A stretch of 64,000 bases of DNA, from NCBI GenBank assembly GCA_029204225.1, contig MU832091.1:23670-87669 (forward strand), written 5' to 3'. Made by a program: the position numbers and the translations under genes. The stretch's first letter is position 1. The number at the start of each line of letters is the position of its first letter. The notes beneath the pieces are model-generated. The model saw only the letters and a list, made by a program, of their open reading frames with translations. It had not been told where the DNA came from and searched no databases. Below, piece by piece: positions 21,401 to 33,225 of the stretch. The stretch comes from Diphasiastrum complanatum. Taxonomy: Eukaryota > Streptophyta > Lycopodiopsida > Lycopodiales > Lycopodiaceae.

Positions 21401-24400
21401 TAGGTGGTGGTCAGTTAGCAGGTCGTAAAGCGGTTACACCCATGCATCAGCAAAAGATGGCAGATGTGTGGAGAAGGGTTCTGCAGGGAAGTCGTTCCAA
21501 GGTAGTGAAGCAACTACTAAAATCTCATGGAGAACTAATATCGCTATCCATCACAGAAGGTATGAAGCCCATATATTCTGTCGAGTCTGTTTGGCAGTAT
21601 CACATGAAGCGTCTCAGATGTGATTACTTTTATTGTGAGAAGTATTGCTCGTGCACAATTATACTCTTTTAAGGATTTCATTTTGGAAAATCTTGAAAGA
21701 CAGTGACAAACTTGTTTTTGATGATCACTTTTCAAAATCAACCACAGGGCTTGCTGAAGCTTCTGTAAAAATTAGAATGAAGGTGGCAAGTAGGATATTT
21801 AGAATCAAAGACTGATCCAACAATGATATAGGAGCAGACTTCAGTATTTTCTTGGCTAACATAAATACAAGAATCTGATGCAAAGGGGTATCTAACATGC
21901 CTACCATATCCTTCAGTTGAGTAGAGAGTGTTTTGGCATATTTAAATTCCAGACTATTCATTTGCGGTTCAGGCGATCTCACATATATAATGGTATCTCT
22001 CTTCCGGACCGTCAAATATTCTCAACTCTCAAGATTTGATGTCCATGGGCCTCTTAGGATGGATGCAGCCAAAGTTTTCTGCATACGAACATTGCATGTC
22101 TTTAGTCAGGATTTAGCTCATAATTTGCATTTTGTAAACATTCGTCTTATTGTTTGTTCTTGTCCAGTTCATAAGCCTTGCATAATGTTCCGTCCTTTCA
22201 TCAGTGAAACACCTCATTGTGCTCGTATTGATAACAAGGATTATTAGCTTATGCGCTCTATTTACTTTTTGTGATCCAATCCTTGTAAGAAGATCAATTC
22301 TTCAAACTTTGTTATCCTATTGCCTCCTTTGAGAACATTAAAAGGACATACTGAGTAGACAGTATCAGCTCTGAAACTTCGTCATCTGAAATGCCTCCTT
22401 TGAGAACATTAGAAGGACATACTGAGTAGACAGTATCAGCTCTGAAACTTCATCATCTGAATGTGTCCTTTCGAAACACTAGGACGTCGGACTGAGCTGA
22501 ATTTATAAAAAGTATGTATTTGGTCAATCAATAGCATCTTCCATTCAGTGTCAAGCCTGCTTTTTGGCTTATGAGCTTGGCTTTTCTAGGCATATTCATC
22601 TATCTAAGAATATTCACCAACGAGCTAAGACATCTTATTTTATGTGGCTTTACAGCTTATGCCGTTGCCTATGTTGAGTTTAGACATCCTCAACAGAAAC
22701 TAAGAGCTGAGAGATCACTTTCGAGTATATCTCACACTTTTCAGGCAGTACTCGGTTGTCCTGTTGAAGTTAGAGTAACCCTGGCTTCCTTTCCAGCAGA
22801 ATGTGAGCGGATAAAGATTGGCAATACCATTTTATCTGAGCAGGAAGACAGAACTCCAGCTTTAAATTCAAAAGTCACTTTTGCAGTGAGCAAAACTCCA
22901 GATGACAAACATTTTGCCCGAAATTTATCAAAACGTCATTTGACAACAGTAGCAGAGCAAAATATAGAAGGTGAGATTGTGCAACCTGAACTTCCTCTTG
23001 AGCAACGCTGCGTAGAATTGACATCAGCATGTGGTGATACAAGCAAGGGACACTTGTTTCATACCAAGGAAGGTGCTGTCAGCCCAAATGGGGAACGACT
23101 TGAAAATGCATGGGTGCAAGAAGCCAAAATTAACCCCCCTCTTCCAAAGCTAGATGGTCTCCATTCTCAGAGGTATCGTGATTCTAAAGGCAAGCTTGCA
23201 GCCAAGAATGGATCTTTAGGCAGGGTCTTATCAGGCTTTGTGAAGCAAGCTGAAGGAAGTAAGGAGGGCTACAGACAAGATATGCAGCTTGAAAATACAG
23301 CTGGTTTACTAACTCGTAAAAACTCCAAACACTTGCAACCAGACTTTACGAGTTCAAGTCTTCACAGTGACTGTGCCGGTATTTCTCATTTGGAACACGA
23401 GAACTTGTAAGTAAAACTGTTATACTTTGTGCTGGCTTTAAAAGAAGTGTTCTTCTTCTCAGGTGAAATTTAGAAACAATTGGCACTATTTTCAGTATTC
23501 AAATGCTAAAGCCCAAAGGGTTGAGCTGTGCTGTATTTCTTGAAATGTTTGGGTGTTTGGTATATGGATGGGCCTTCTCTAGCCTTATAATGTTTCTCTA
23601 GCCTCATATGTTATGCTTAAGCCGTATTGAATCCTTGGAACCAGCCCTTGTACTCACTGAAGTTTTGTGAGCTTAAACATGGGAATCTAGCTTGATAGAG
23701 TAAAAATGCCTGTGTAGGCAGCCCAAGCTTATTGTAAGTTACATCAAGCAATTTTGAGATGTCAAGTGTTTGCCATTCATGTTTGATCACTTTAGTTGTC
23801 ACTCTAGCTGGTGTCACATGCTTGTTTACTTTAATAACAGATCTAAAATGTTGATAAATCATGCGAGCATGAGAACATCCAATGTAACAAGTGTGTACAT
23901 GTACCCTGCTTTTCAGTATTGTGTCACTACCAAGGTCATCAATGAGCTTGGATAGACTAAGACGTGATGCTGCTGTAAAAGTAGCAATATCATGTTTACC
24001 ATGGAACTCCCTGGTATAGTGGTTCTAGAAGATTGAGCACGTTTTCTCCTACCTATAGCCACTCACCTGATTGGGTCTGAATGCCTTTTGACTCTTGACC
24101 TGGTGGTCTGGCTCACAGTCTTAACTATTTACAGACCAGAATTCCTCTCTACTTCGCCCCATTGCTGGAGGGTGTGGCATGCCTGCAGCTCTGGATATAG
24201 CGTATAAGAAGTCCTCACTTATAGAGTACAGCTTTACCGAAGCTAATTACATGTTACCTGTGATCTCGATTTATTCGTTGCACTATATTCAGACAATTGA
24301 AATTCTACGGGTATAGTTTGTCGTATTTTTGAAGTCTTCTTGCTATAAGCACTGCAGAAGGAAAGTAGCTGATTCTTGGCCAAGGCTTGCACTTGATTTT

Positions 24401-26155
24401 GAGTTTTGAGGCTAGATTTCGGCCATAGTAGCAAGGAAACTTTTGAAATGCTTGAGTTTCAAACACACTTCAGATGTTTCATTTAAAAGTTTGAAATGTT
24501 TCAAATTTGATCTCACGTGTTTGGGTTTTTTTCTCTTGGTTTTGGCCTATAAATATGTTAAATTAGGTCCCAGGGGGGGGGGGCAACAATATCAAGAAAC
24601 TTGATAAATGAGCAAAGAAAAAATATTATCAATCTACTGTGAGTCGTCATTTTCCATACCAAATCTATCCAATCTTTTCATTATGATAATCTTAGTTTTT
24701 GGATAGGTCGTTATGGCCCCATTTGCCGCCAATTGTGTCCATTTTTGTTCCTTTTTGTTTCCAAAAGGGGCAAAAAAGATAATCTCCAAAAATCAGATTT
24801 TTGAAACACATTTGAAACGCCGAGGTTTCAAAGAAGTTTCAAAAACAAGTTTCACTGCTACTATGATTCTAGAATGTGTAAATGGCCAAAATCATTAATA
24901 GTTTGGAATGTGTGATTTAGCCAGAGGATTGTGGATCAACTCCACAGTAGCTTTGCGAATACAATGCGTGCCAATGCAGACGTATTTCCCCAGCAGTATG
25001 TTAATTGTATCAAACAATTGCTAGTGTTGTTGAAGACTCGGGTTGGAATCATGGAAAAGAGCATATGCATAATGAGTGCTCCTCCTTAAAGACCCTATAG
25101 AGTGACTGTACAGTGTACATCAATGTATATATATGCTCTAACAGCGATTAAGTGCCATCGGAGTAGATAAAAGGGGGATATACCTATTGTGCTTTTGATT
25201 ATGTACAGGATTGGTACTCTACACCAAAGGATAGTTCCGAGATAGAAAAGCTAAATTGGATGTTACTGCCTATCAAAGAAAAGCTGATATATCCTATAAC
25301 AGAGCCTTGCAAAGATGAATGCACTTGGAGGTGCCATATTTTCTACTTATAGAGAACTACATGTAGAGCCGTTTTGATGAACCTGACAAACTCACGTTGC
25401 ACAGTTCAACAGAGTCCTGATTTTGCAAATCAAGGCTGCTGTCAAGCTTTTGATGTATTTTTCAATTCATAGCTGTTGCTGGACATATTCCACACTTGTA
25501 GAACTCTCACATGATGAATATTTCCTTCTTAGGTTGACTGGGGCCAGATTATAGTTCTGTCCTCAAGCTGGATCACTTAGGAAAAGTATTGACTAGTTTC
25601 TTAGCTGCTAAACCAACATTTGGAGTCTGTTTTAATTGTTCATGCATGTTCTGTTGAACACCAGAACAACAGACTGTGTCTACAGTTATGCAGTTAGAGA
25701 AAATCTTGATAAGAGTAATCTCCTCAATAATCACATGGTCATCTTTATCAGCTGGTGGTTGGATTTTATGAAAGTCGTTGTTCTTTTCAGTAATGATCTG
25801 TTAGCATCTTGTCTTCCCTTTCTCACTTGTAAAGAGGAGTCAGGACTTCGACACTGACTATTAGTTCCATTGTTTATGCTATAAGGAGATTGGAGTCTCG
25901 CATGAAGAATGGTGGCCTCCTCTGCTGGAAAATGCCCAAAACTGACGAGGGCAAGGTACACAGACTAGTCTTTTCCTGCATGTGCCGTAGTTGTTCGGTA
26001 ATTTGGAAAGACTGTACATTATATTCAGGTTGATTCTGAAAATGATCAAGCTGACAACCTTGGATCTTTTCTTACAGGTTAAGCAACCAAGTCGCCGACA
26101 CCGAAGAAAAGGGTTCTTCAAGCTTGTCCCTTGTGGAAGAGCAACGACACCATGA
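15499..26155 (+). CDS. STICHEL-like protein (DnaX/DNA polymerase III gamma-tau related), 3' half, five exons
   Basis: Exons: 15499-15718, 20852-21559, 22656-23406, 25886-25955, 26078-26155; together 608 codons plus TGA. All junctions are GT-AG and phases agree (1, 1, 2, 0). The translation starts AGLIPKDKLLELLDMAMSGQ, then QLATLITDFLAGNYS and, across the first junction, FSGRQK-L-TKKELARLRQAL, LSESEKQIR, WLTASLLQFAPD: the block after the AAA+ core of plant STICHEL and STICHEL-like proteins. Exon 2 ends VWRRVLQGSRSKVVKQLL. Exon 3 has FQAVLGCPVEVRV, then a long low-complexity polar region. The end is LLCWKMPK and a basic GFFKLVPCG. STICHEL controls trichome branching in Arabidopsis; the AAA+ fold resembles bacterial clamp-loader subunits. 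The AAA+ exons are not in the window, so this is a partial gene or a 5'-truncated relic. Exons are free of stops, which favours a real gene. Confidence 0.88.
16090..16250. repeat. GGTACC-rich direct/inverted repeat cluster
   Basis: GTGGTACCGCCAATATGGTACCGCC is repeated with one change about 37 bases later, and the core GGTACC occurs seven times in both senses, the last in GGGTACCGCGAG after a T-rich tract. It can fold into several hairpins. Possibly a small inverted-repeat element; edges not found. Confidence 0.6.
16900..17313 (-). repeat. 3' LTR of intronic Copia remnant
   Basis: Its right edge is sharply set by the CCCCCTC tract (purine on the minus strand) after TTCCAACA. The left edge, TG at 16900, is set by alignment with 18701. 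Confidence 0.7.
18202..18500. repeat. Tandem duplication inside Copia remnant, period ~150
   Basis: GAAAGTGGAGAGCTATTA...CCATTCCCTAGATGATTC...TGCCAGTGCAGCCTCTGCGTC...CTGACTCTAATCAGC occurs at 18202 and again at 18361 with small indels. Confidence 0.8.
18701..19080 (-). repeat. 5' LTR of intronic Copia remnant
   Basis: Matches 16900-17313 from TGATGAAAGAAGAG to about TTGTCTATTTTTATTCTGA; the last ~70 bases of the other copy are missing or too diverged. Confidence 0.65.
19841..20391. mobile_element. MULE-like non-autonomous element with 10-bp target duplication
   Basis: TGGATGTACT at 19841-19850 recurs at 20382-20391. The 531-base body between them has inverted ends of roughly 100 bases built from CACGGTTC/GAACCGTG and TACGGTTC units, with matching (TTAA)n tracts inside each arm. 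The centre (20036-20200) is a run of imperfect repeats with the core GATTTGGACCTGATCCATAA and an AGACACAGA variant. No transposase. The target duplication length and complex inverted ends fit Mutator-like elements; the subfamily is unknown. Confidence 0.8.
20548..20788. repeat. Tandem duplication (126 and 115 bases) beside a splice acceptor
   Basis: Both units run TGATAA...GAAGCAATTGAAAC...AAATCATATTA...TTCCATCTCAG...CTGCAAGAAGCTGAAGAGC...TAATATTC. Each carries an acceptor-like TTCCATCTCAG. Confidence 0.85.
21560..22655 (+). other. Intron of the STICHEL-like gene (1.1 kb)
   Basis: Donor G|GTATGA, acceptor GGCTTTACAG. No mobile element recognised; contains the 71-base tandem repeat at 22321-22500. 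Confidence 0.85.
22321..22500. repeat. 71-bp tandem repeat in intron
   Basis: TGCCTCCTTTGAGAACATTA starts at 22321 and 22392 with only a few differences over 71 bases. A third, degenerate copy starts near 22462 (TGTGTCCTTTCGAAACACTA). Confidence 0.9.
23407..25885 (+). other. Intron of the STICHEL-like gene (2.5 kb)
   Basis: Consensus donor GTAAGT after GAGAACTT; acceptor TGCTATAAG. Contains the inverted-repeat element at 24425-24863; otherwise no feature recognised. Confidence 0.8.
24425..24863. mobile_element. MITE-like inverted-repeat element in intron
   Basis: The left end ATAGTAGCAAGGAAACTTTT is matched by the reverse complement of the right end, ATAGTAGCAGTGAAACTTG. Inside each arm are several GTTTCAAA/TTTGAAAC words, so the arms extend loosely to ~60 bases. 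The centre holds a run of 11-12 G (24571-24583). No coding capacity. I could not find a clean target duplication. Confidence 0.55.
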
Positions 26156-26960
26156 TTAAACAGCAAACAACGTGTTGCATGAGATCAAAGGAGTCTTTCC
26201 TGTAGTCCATGTTGGATGAGGTAACAATGCTATGCTTTAAGGTAGGTCAGAATTGGGGATGCTAATTCTGAAGCATCTGCTATGCTAAGGTTATTTCAAA
26301 TTCTCGTCATCATTTTGCTACTGCACTTGAAAAGCAGAAAATAGGACTCATAAATTTGGTACAGCCTTCCGAAAGATTGCAGTCACGTGTGCTTGTAACA
26401 TATTACATTCTTTGAAACCAAAAGGGTCCCTATTTTTTTACATTCCATCTTTGAACCTTAGTTTCTCAAGCATATGTGCAGTGTCTTTGAAAAGTAGACA
26501 CTTTGTAAGTAGGACCCGTGGGTATCTTCTCTTTTCATGTTGTAATTGTATGCTAGCCAATATTAACAGGTATCTCCTTGCAAACAATTTCTAGTTTCTC
26601 AAGCATATTTGCATTGTCTTTGAAAAGTAGACAGTTTGTAAGTAAGACACATAGGTATCTTCTCTTTTAATCTTGTGCTTGTACATTGGCCTCCAAATCT
26701 AAAGTACATTTTGGGCCATAACTTCCAGTTCCTCTACCTGATTTTTTTATGAAGCTCTGAGTTTCTATTTTTACAAGCATACAGCAAACACGAATTAAAC
26801 TTTGGCCCTTCATTAATTCTTGCTTCTAAAATAGAGCATGCCTATATTATTGTTACAAATTACAAATCGCAGGAATATTCTTGTCATGTACTTTCTAGGT
26901 CAATCAAAGCCTTCTAAATAACAAATTGAGACTAGGAACAAGTAGCCATTTTATTGACCT
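26156..26960 (+). other. Probable 3' UTR/downstream region of the STICHEL-like gene
   Basis: Follows the TGA at 26153-26155. Contains a diverged direct duplication: TAGTTTCTCAAGCATAT...GTCTTTGAAAAGTAGACA...GTATCTTCTCTTTT at 26459 and 26592, period ~133. No clear poly(A) signal identified. Confidence 0.5.
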
Positions 26961-28429
26961 TCACACTTATATCATAATGCAGATATTTGTGCTGCTGCGC
27001 TCCTTTTCAGATTTCTACATTCCTTGTCAGTACATGTTATGAAGAGAGTAGTTTTTTCATGCTTATCAAAGATTGGTCTCTTCTTCCTCGCTTTTCGATC
27101 TACAGAAGCAAGGCAGCCAACCTAGTAAGGCCTCACATCAAACATAATGCATTGGACTTTTGAGTTACAACTCTTTTTGTGGATCCAACTACACGTGATT
27201 AACCAAAATATTATGAATGGTAAAACTCCAATGTTCTCTATTCCAACAGTTTTAATAAAAAACCATGGTTTAAATATCGATGATACCATTTCTAGTTTTG
27301 TAAGGCTTGTGATGTACTTGAATATGTGACACTTTCATTCAAAAGTACCATCAATATTCTAGGTTCTTTGCTGAAGGTCATTGGCAACTACTAGCTCCTA
27401 AAACTTACGACTCCATCTTTAAATTTCTATTAGTTTTCATGGTATCCGCTAGTATTGGTAGGTATAGAGGTGCCCGGTTGGTATCAACCTGGGTATTAAC
27501 CAGGTTGTTAATTAACCTACCTGCTAATATTTTTTTATGATACTAGAGTTGACAGCGGGCCACCATCACTTTTGCAATACTAGTTCACAACTAGTATACC
27601 ATGCTTACACTGAAACCTAGTAGATATCAGAAATTTTTTATAATCTGTAATACTGGTTGGTGCTGAAAGTTTAGAATACTCGCTTAGAAGCTCGCCCAGT
27701 ATTGGTGTCCACTTGAATTTTTTTGCAATCCCATCATCATATAGAACAAGTTGTTTATCATCATATACATAAGGCATGAGCCTTTCCAATGGATTTTTTG
27801 AACATCGATTTGAAGTATGTGGCTAGTTGCTCATTAATTCCTTTTTGAGCGTTCTTCTAAATATTGTCCATGGTTCCCTAAGAACATTTTTTCCAGTAGA
27901 TTTTGTAAGGGAGGTACTAGAAAAAAAGCATCAGAAAAGGAAGCAAATATCCCTACATACAAAATGTTCCATTTTCGTTAACAAACTCAGTTTTGCTAAT
28001 CCTTAGTCCTTTTTATGAATGCTTGATGTACAAAAGAAATGCTACTCTTTTGTGGGGTAGTAATCTATATCATTATTAGAATTAAGAATTGGTCCTTTCT
28101 TTCTTTGAGGCTTCATATCATCCAATGCAACACAAAGAGATTAGAACATAATACTCATTTCCCAACCATTGAGCACAATCTCACCCACGAGCCATGGGAG
28201 CCTTGCACATGTATCCAATGATGACTAACCTAGACAATAATTATAGTGTGCCATAAAAATGTCTTGTTTAGAGTAACATAATCATAATGCTTACATGTTT
28301 AGGCCTCAAGAATTCATGGCACTAGTGTTGCCGTGTTCCAATACATACAACTATAGGCAGGAATCATTATCTAGATAAATCTAACTTTGATTGCAGTCTA
28401 ACCATTATTGATATTAAGTTGATGTGAGT
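26961..28429. other. No gene recognised
   Basis: AT-rich. A 69-codon minus-strand open frame at 27580-27789 has no motif I recognise. At 27476-27525 lies a short imperfect inverted repeat built on GGTTGGTATCAACC and GTTAATTAAC. The right part may be gypsy LTR or leader sequence of the remnant that follows. Confidence 0.4.
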
Positions 28430-31150
28430 TCACTCTAGTTAGTTTAGGACCTAACCTTTCTTGAAATTGTCTTACGATTGTCCATACCAAACCAAGTATA
28501 GAAAGATCATCTGATTTTTTAGGACCTTTTTTTTTCTTCAATTTAGTGCTTTTTTATTTGAAATGAATTCTAGATCAAGAGTCCTCAAGTCAGCCCAATT
28601 CATCTTCATAAACAAGTGATTCCCTTTCATGTATTACTCTACTCGAATGAAAGGCCAGATGCACTTTGACCCTTTTGGAGAATTATAGTTTGTAAGCCAC
28701 CCTTTTGAGCTAGTTCATAACTTTGGACGATACAACAATACCTTGTAGATAATTTGTATTTCTTCTTAGTTCCCATTAGTCATTTAAAGTACAAAGATAC
28801 TCCAGTTCCTCTCAAAATCCTCGAGAAGTTTACTTAAGATTCACATTATGTCTCACTTTGGCTTGAGCACTTAGCAACACTCTGATGTGATTCTATTGTT
28901 TTTTACATGGACATCATGTAGTCGTTGGAGCTTTATTTATCTTGTTGATGATAATTACTAGTTTCAATTGAAGCACAAATATATGCAATGATGGGATGTA
29001 CCGAGTAACAAAATGCTTATAGCTATTCTAACCAAATTCCATTAGTGAGGGGCATATTTTCCACCCAACCTGCCTACAAGAAATATGTGTTGTAAGCATA
29101 ATATTTGTAGTCTAATTGATCTTGGTAGTTCAATCATCAAAGTATGGATGCTCGATTGAGCTAAAGTTTAATGTAGTCTCTTTGCTTTGAAAAATTGATG
29201 ACCAAAAATATTTTGAATTTGACCACCCTTCATCATTGAACAATTTCAACAATAACTTGAGTTGATGGACCATCTCCTTGTAAATTGTTCACAAGCCTAA
29301 TGTAGTTATTTTGGCAAGTCGATCTACCAATACCTATATAACAATATGCTCTTTATACGATTTTGGAAGATGACTTAGTATGTCCATCAAAATTATTTTC
29401 CATTTGTTGTGGGGAATTTCCAACGGATGCAAAAAGTCACCTAGTCTTAAGCATATTGCTTTATTGAGTTGGCACTACTCACAACTACATACATATAACT
29501 GCACAAAAGTTCTTATCTTTGGCTTGCAAAAACATACGTATTGCAGATGTTTGGGGCTTCGCAAACATATAGTTTGGTTCTTTATCTTAACTCAAGCGCT
29601 CACACACACACGAGAGCGCATGTGTTTGCACTCACTAACTTTCTAGCTCCCTCCCTCCCTTAATCTAGATCCATCATTTTTGCACACAATACATCATATA
29701 TGATCACAATATCGATCGTTATGGCAAAGCTTTCTATGAGATAGGTAGTTATTTCAATAGTGAAGGAAAGTGAATTCACCTAGACTTATCTTGCTAAGAG
29801 CATCTACTGTGATATCATAGGTAGTACTCCAAACATAGAACATCATAAAGCCAAACTCTTGCATTATTTTGGCCCATCTAACTTTTTGACTTTTAGAATT
29901 AGATTGGTTATGTAGGTACTAAGGATCTCTTGGTTTGTGCAACTCGTAAGTTTACTAACTTAGAATTAATGCCTCTTTGATTTTGATGCATCACTCTTGA
30001 GATATGTTGTTGTGCATTACTTGTCTTTTGCTTTAGCCATTGAAAATCCGTCTCCGTTGAGTAAAATCGATCCTATTTTATAGTCGCTAGTATCCAACAT
30101 GACCACATAATGTTTACCAAGTTCCATGATGGATTACGTACGAAAGTAAAACCTTGAGAGAGCGTAGACACTCTCATCTAGCTCCTTTGAATAGGCTTAC
30201 TAGGTTTGTCCTTCTTATCAACCGTTTTCGTAAGCTCATTGTGGTTCAATAGTCTATCAGTACAATTTGTTAAAGGTGAGATAGAAACAAAATCATCTCC
30301 GAAATTTGTTAAAGAGTTTATGGAAAGCTAAATATTCCAAAGCAAAGTAACTCTATCATAGCAAGAGTCTCTAAAGCCCCTAATGGATTTTTTATGAACA
30401 TTGTTAATCCTAAAATTGACATAAAAAATCTAACAGTTCAAGTTGTTAGCCCCTCTACGACTAGCATCACCTTTTCATACTCAATTCTCATCTCCCAAGC
30501 TAATATAACATGTCCCAATCATGAAGTTTTACCTCGAAAACTTACATTGGGCTCTTTCGCATTCTTGTTTTTGTTTCTTAGAATCTCAAGGCATTTCTAA
30601 AATGCTATGAACTGAAAATGCACAAAAGAACTTGTTCATCATCTATTGGAAAGTTGCCATAGCTTTAGTTAACTCAAATGACATGACTAGAAATTTGTAA
30701 TGGATGTACCTTGCGTATAAATTGCTTGGTAAAACATTGACAACATGAATTATGATGTGCTAATAAGCTATCCCAAGTTTATCTTAGCAAAGTTCCATAA
30801 CTAAAATTATTTTGAATCATTTATACTCGACAACATCCACCTACATTTAATGATTACCTTGTAATATATGAACAAAATTGTGTTCAACTTGACCAACAAA
30901 TTTAGAGACCTATCTTAAAGGAGTTGCCTCATGAGCTACCTCCAAAAAGGACAACAAATTAAAAGATTGAACTATTGAGTTTGAATCATTTATACTTGAC
31001 AACATCGACCTGTAATGATTACCTTGTAATATATGAACAAAATTTTGTTCAACTTGACCAACAAATTTAGAGACCTATCTCAACCCTCATGAGCTACCTT
31101 CAAAAAGGACAACAAATTAAAAGATTGAACTTTTGAGTCTTACTCAACAT
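28430..31150 (-). pseudogene. Highly eroded gypsy chromovirus pol remnant
   Basis: Going down the minus strand: RT block HYKFLVMSFELTKAMATFQ then TAG then MMNKFF (30630-30720); RNase H end KVRWAKIMQEFGFMMFYV and TVDALSK (29800-29920); integrase zinc region CQLNKA, then DFLHPLEIPHNKWK and VDRLAKIT (29280-29480); and a chromodomain-side block VKVHLAFHSSRVIHERESLVYEDELG, SRIHFK, FLYLVWYGQS (28440-28680). Stops and frame changes occur every few tens of codons. The same TFQ-TAG-MMN stop occurs in the better-preserved gypsy at 46965-53687, so they may be one family. Confidence 0.75.
30814..31140. repeat. Tandem duplication, period 169, within gypsy remnant
   Basis: GAATCATTTATACTCGACAA starts at 30814 and again (one change) at 30983, followed in both by TAATATATGAACAAAATT, CAACAAATTTAGAGACC and AAATTAAAAGATTGAACT. 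Confidence 0.88.
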
Positions 31151-31496
31151 GTGTTTCAACAATCATATTAGTATAGCAAAAAGGAGGAGGTCGCGGTAAT
31201 TAGGTAGATGAGCAATACCATGGAGGTGGACATATTGACACTAGTAAGTTGGCATGGGGTGCACTAGTAATCTCCAAGAGGAAAAAAGGGTGGAAGTATG
31301 TGTGTGTATAAATTACAAAGGGTGGAACAAGGGGCCTTGGCATTTTGAGATTAATTTTTTTGCAAGTTTATCTTTGCCCATGATTCAAGTAGCACATGAT
31401 GTGTTAGCGTTTTTATGCCATGACATGTTTTGCTATAAATAAGGATTGTGGTTCGGTACATAGTTGAAAATCTTATTAGCCATCAAATTTTAAGTA

Positions 31497-32029
31497 GGTC
31501 CATTTGAGTACACTTTGCTATCTTTTAAATGTAATTTTATTTTGTATTATGGAAACATGTTCATGAAGCAATAAAAGCTAGCACGTCGATGTGCTAGCCT
31601 ACAAAATAGTAATAATATTTTTTTGGAGCCAATTTGGATAGCACAACGGCATGTTTGCCAAATTAGTTAGAAAATAATTTTAAATTTTTTTTTTTTGTAT
31701 GCTAGCATGTGGGAGTGCTAAGTTTTGCATCTTTACAAACATTCTTTACATTCTTTAAATGTAATTTTATTTGTATTATGGAAATATTTTCATGAAGCTG
31801 TAAAAGCTAGCACGTCGATGTGCTAGCCTACAAAAAAAAAAAAATTGGAGCCAATTCGGATAGCACAACGACATCTTTGCCAAATTAGTTAGAAAATAAT
31901 TTTGAAGTTTCTTATTTTTGTATGCTAGCATGTCGGCGTGCTAAGTTTTGCATCTTTGCAAACATTTTTTTTCATAATAAAAATAAACCTATATTTAAAG
32001 GATAGCAAAGACACTTGAATAAGTCCATC
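31497..32029. mobile_element. Inverted-repeat element with palindromic tandem units
   Basis: The left end (31497-31555) and the reverse complement of the right end (31972-32029) share CTTTGCTATC(C/T)TTTAAAT and the flanking ~55 bases. Inside are two tandem copies of a ~227-base unit. Each has a perfect 22-base hairpin GCTAGCACGTCGATGTGCTAGC (31577-31598 and 31806-31827) and the word TATGCTAGCATGT with GTGCTAAGTTTTGCATC. No coding capacity. Likely a non-autonomous DNA element that duplicated internally. Confidence 0.7.
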
Positions 32030-32573
32030 AAAAGACACTTTTTGGCTTTCTAAATATAGGTTTAATTTGAATATGAAAAAACCTTTACGCTGGCGTGCTA
32101 CTTGACAATTAAAAAAAAAAAATCAATTCCTTTTTGCAAAGATGAGCACCATAAAAAATTTTCACATTTGGCTTGTACCTACAATTATTCAAATAAATAG
32201 TCAAAAAAACAAAACAACAAAGATTGTTTAAAATATAAGAATGACTTGTAAATGTGTTTAGACAAAATTAGAACTTACTAGATGGCATTCTAGATTCCAG
32301 CATTGTAGATCTCGAGTAGGGATTTGTGCACACCTACTCGCTGCCAACTGGAGTGAAATATCACTATCCTCCATAGTGGAGCTATAGTGACCTCCAATAA
32401 ACCAACAACTACATCCTTTACTTCCGTGTACTTGAATGGGCGATCGTCATTCAATGAGCCCGCTAGCTTAAAATTGTATGAAATATTTGCGATGCAAAGG
32501 GGTAGGGTCTTCTTTTCACAAATTTTGTGATTTTCCTTGCATCGTTTTGTTGAACTGTATAAAAATAGGGGGG
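32030..32573. other. No gene recognised
   Basis: AT-rich sequence with one further TTACGCTGGCGTGCTA word related to the preceding element. Nothing else supported. Confidence 0.4.
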
Positions 32574-33225
32574 ATGTGTAAAAAATTCAGATCCAAAACA
32601 TGCTTAATGGATTATTAGATCTTTGGCTAAATTGGAGTGCACATCTAGATTCATCTACAAGCTAGAAATCATGCATCTACCATGCTAGAACTTGGAAATA
32701 CATGAAGATCTGATCATAAACACTAAGAAATGATATATTACTGCTCATGTCCGTACAAAATCAGTAGTAAATTGTCCTTCACACATGTGGATCCAAGCAC
32801 AACAAGAAAATTAGCATTCTACACATAAGAACTCAAGATATCATGAATAATATGCAAGAGATGGACATAGGATCAAAAGAGAAAAGTTTCGAGTCCATAC
32901 AAAATGAGAACATGAAGATGATTTCTACATGCTAGTATATCTATTTATAACAACCATAATTTCACGTGGCCAATTGGCCTAAACTTGCCCTAAAATAGCA
33001 ACTTCTAGGTATTTCACTAAAAAGCTTAGTTTAACTTGACTATATGCAATGTATTCACATTAGCCAATAGAAATAGCTCCAAATCCGACCTTATCCACTT
33101 ATATACTTGTTAAAATATTATTTTTAGGCCTTATTGACATTAAGAAATGTATCTCTAAGTTGAAATTTCACTTTGACCTCCAAATTGCCAAATTAGACCA
33201 ACTAAACTAGTTGACATTTTTCACA
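32574..33225 (-). repeat. Probable Copia-type LTR next to a purine tract
   Basis: On the minus strand, AGTTGAAGAGGGAG is followed by TGTGAAAAATGTCAACTAG, a textbook Copia PPT/3' LTR junction. The other edge is set only tentatively at TGTGTAAAAAATTC (32574). No second copy in the window. Confidence 0.45.

Noticed and set aside
22321-22500. CRISPR-like or satellite array
   Set aside because: Only 2-3 abutting 71-base units with no unique spacers, inside a plant intron; ordinary tandem duplication.
22571-22655. Extension of the STICHEL-like exon upstream to an in-frame Met at 22571
   Set aside because: A GGCTTTACAG acceptor at 22655 fits the phase left by the 21559 donor and gives family-like sequence; the extra codons are intron.
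27580-27789. 69-codon minus-strand frame
   Set aside because: No motif, no flanking domain in the same frame; not enough to call a gene.
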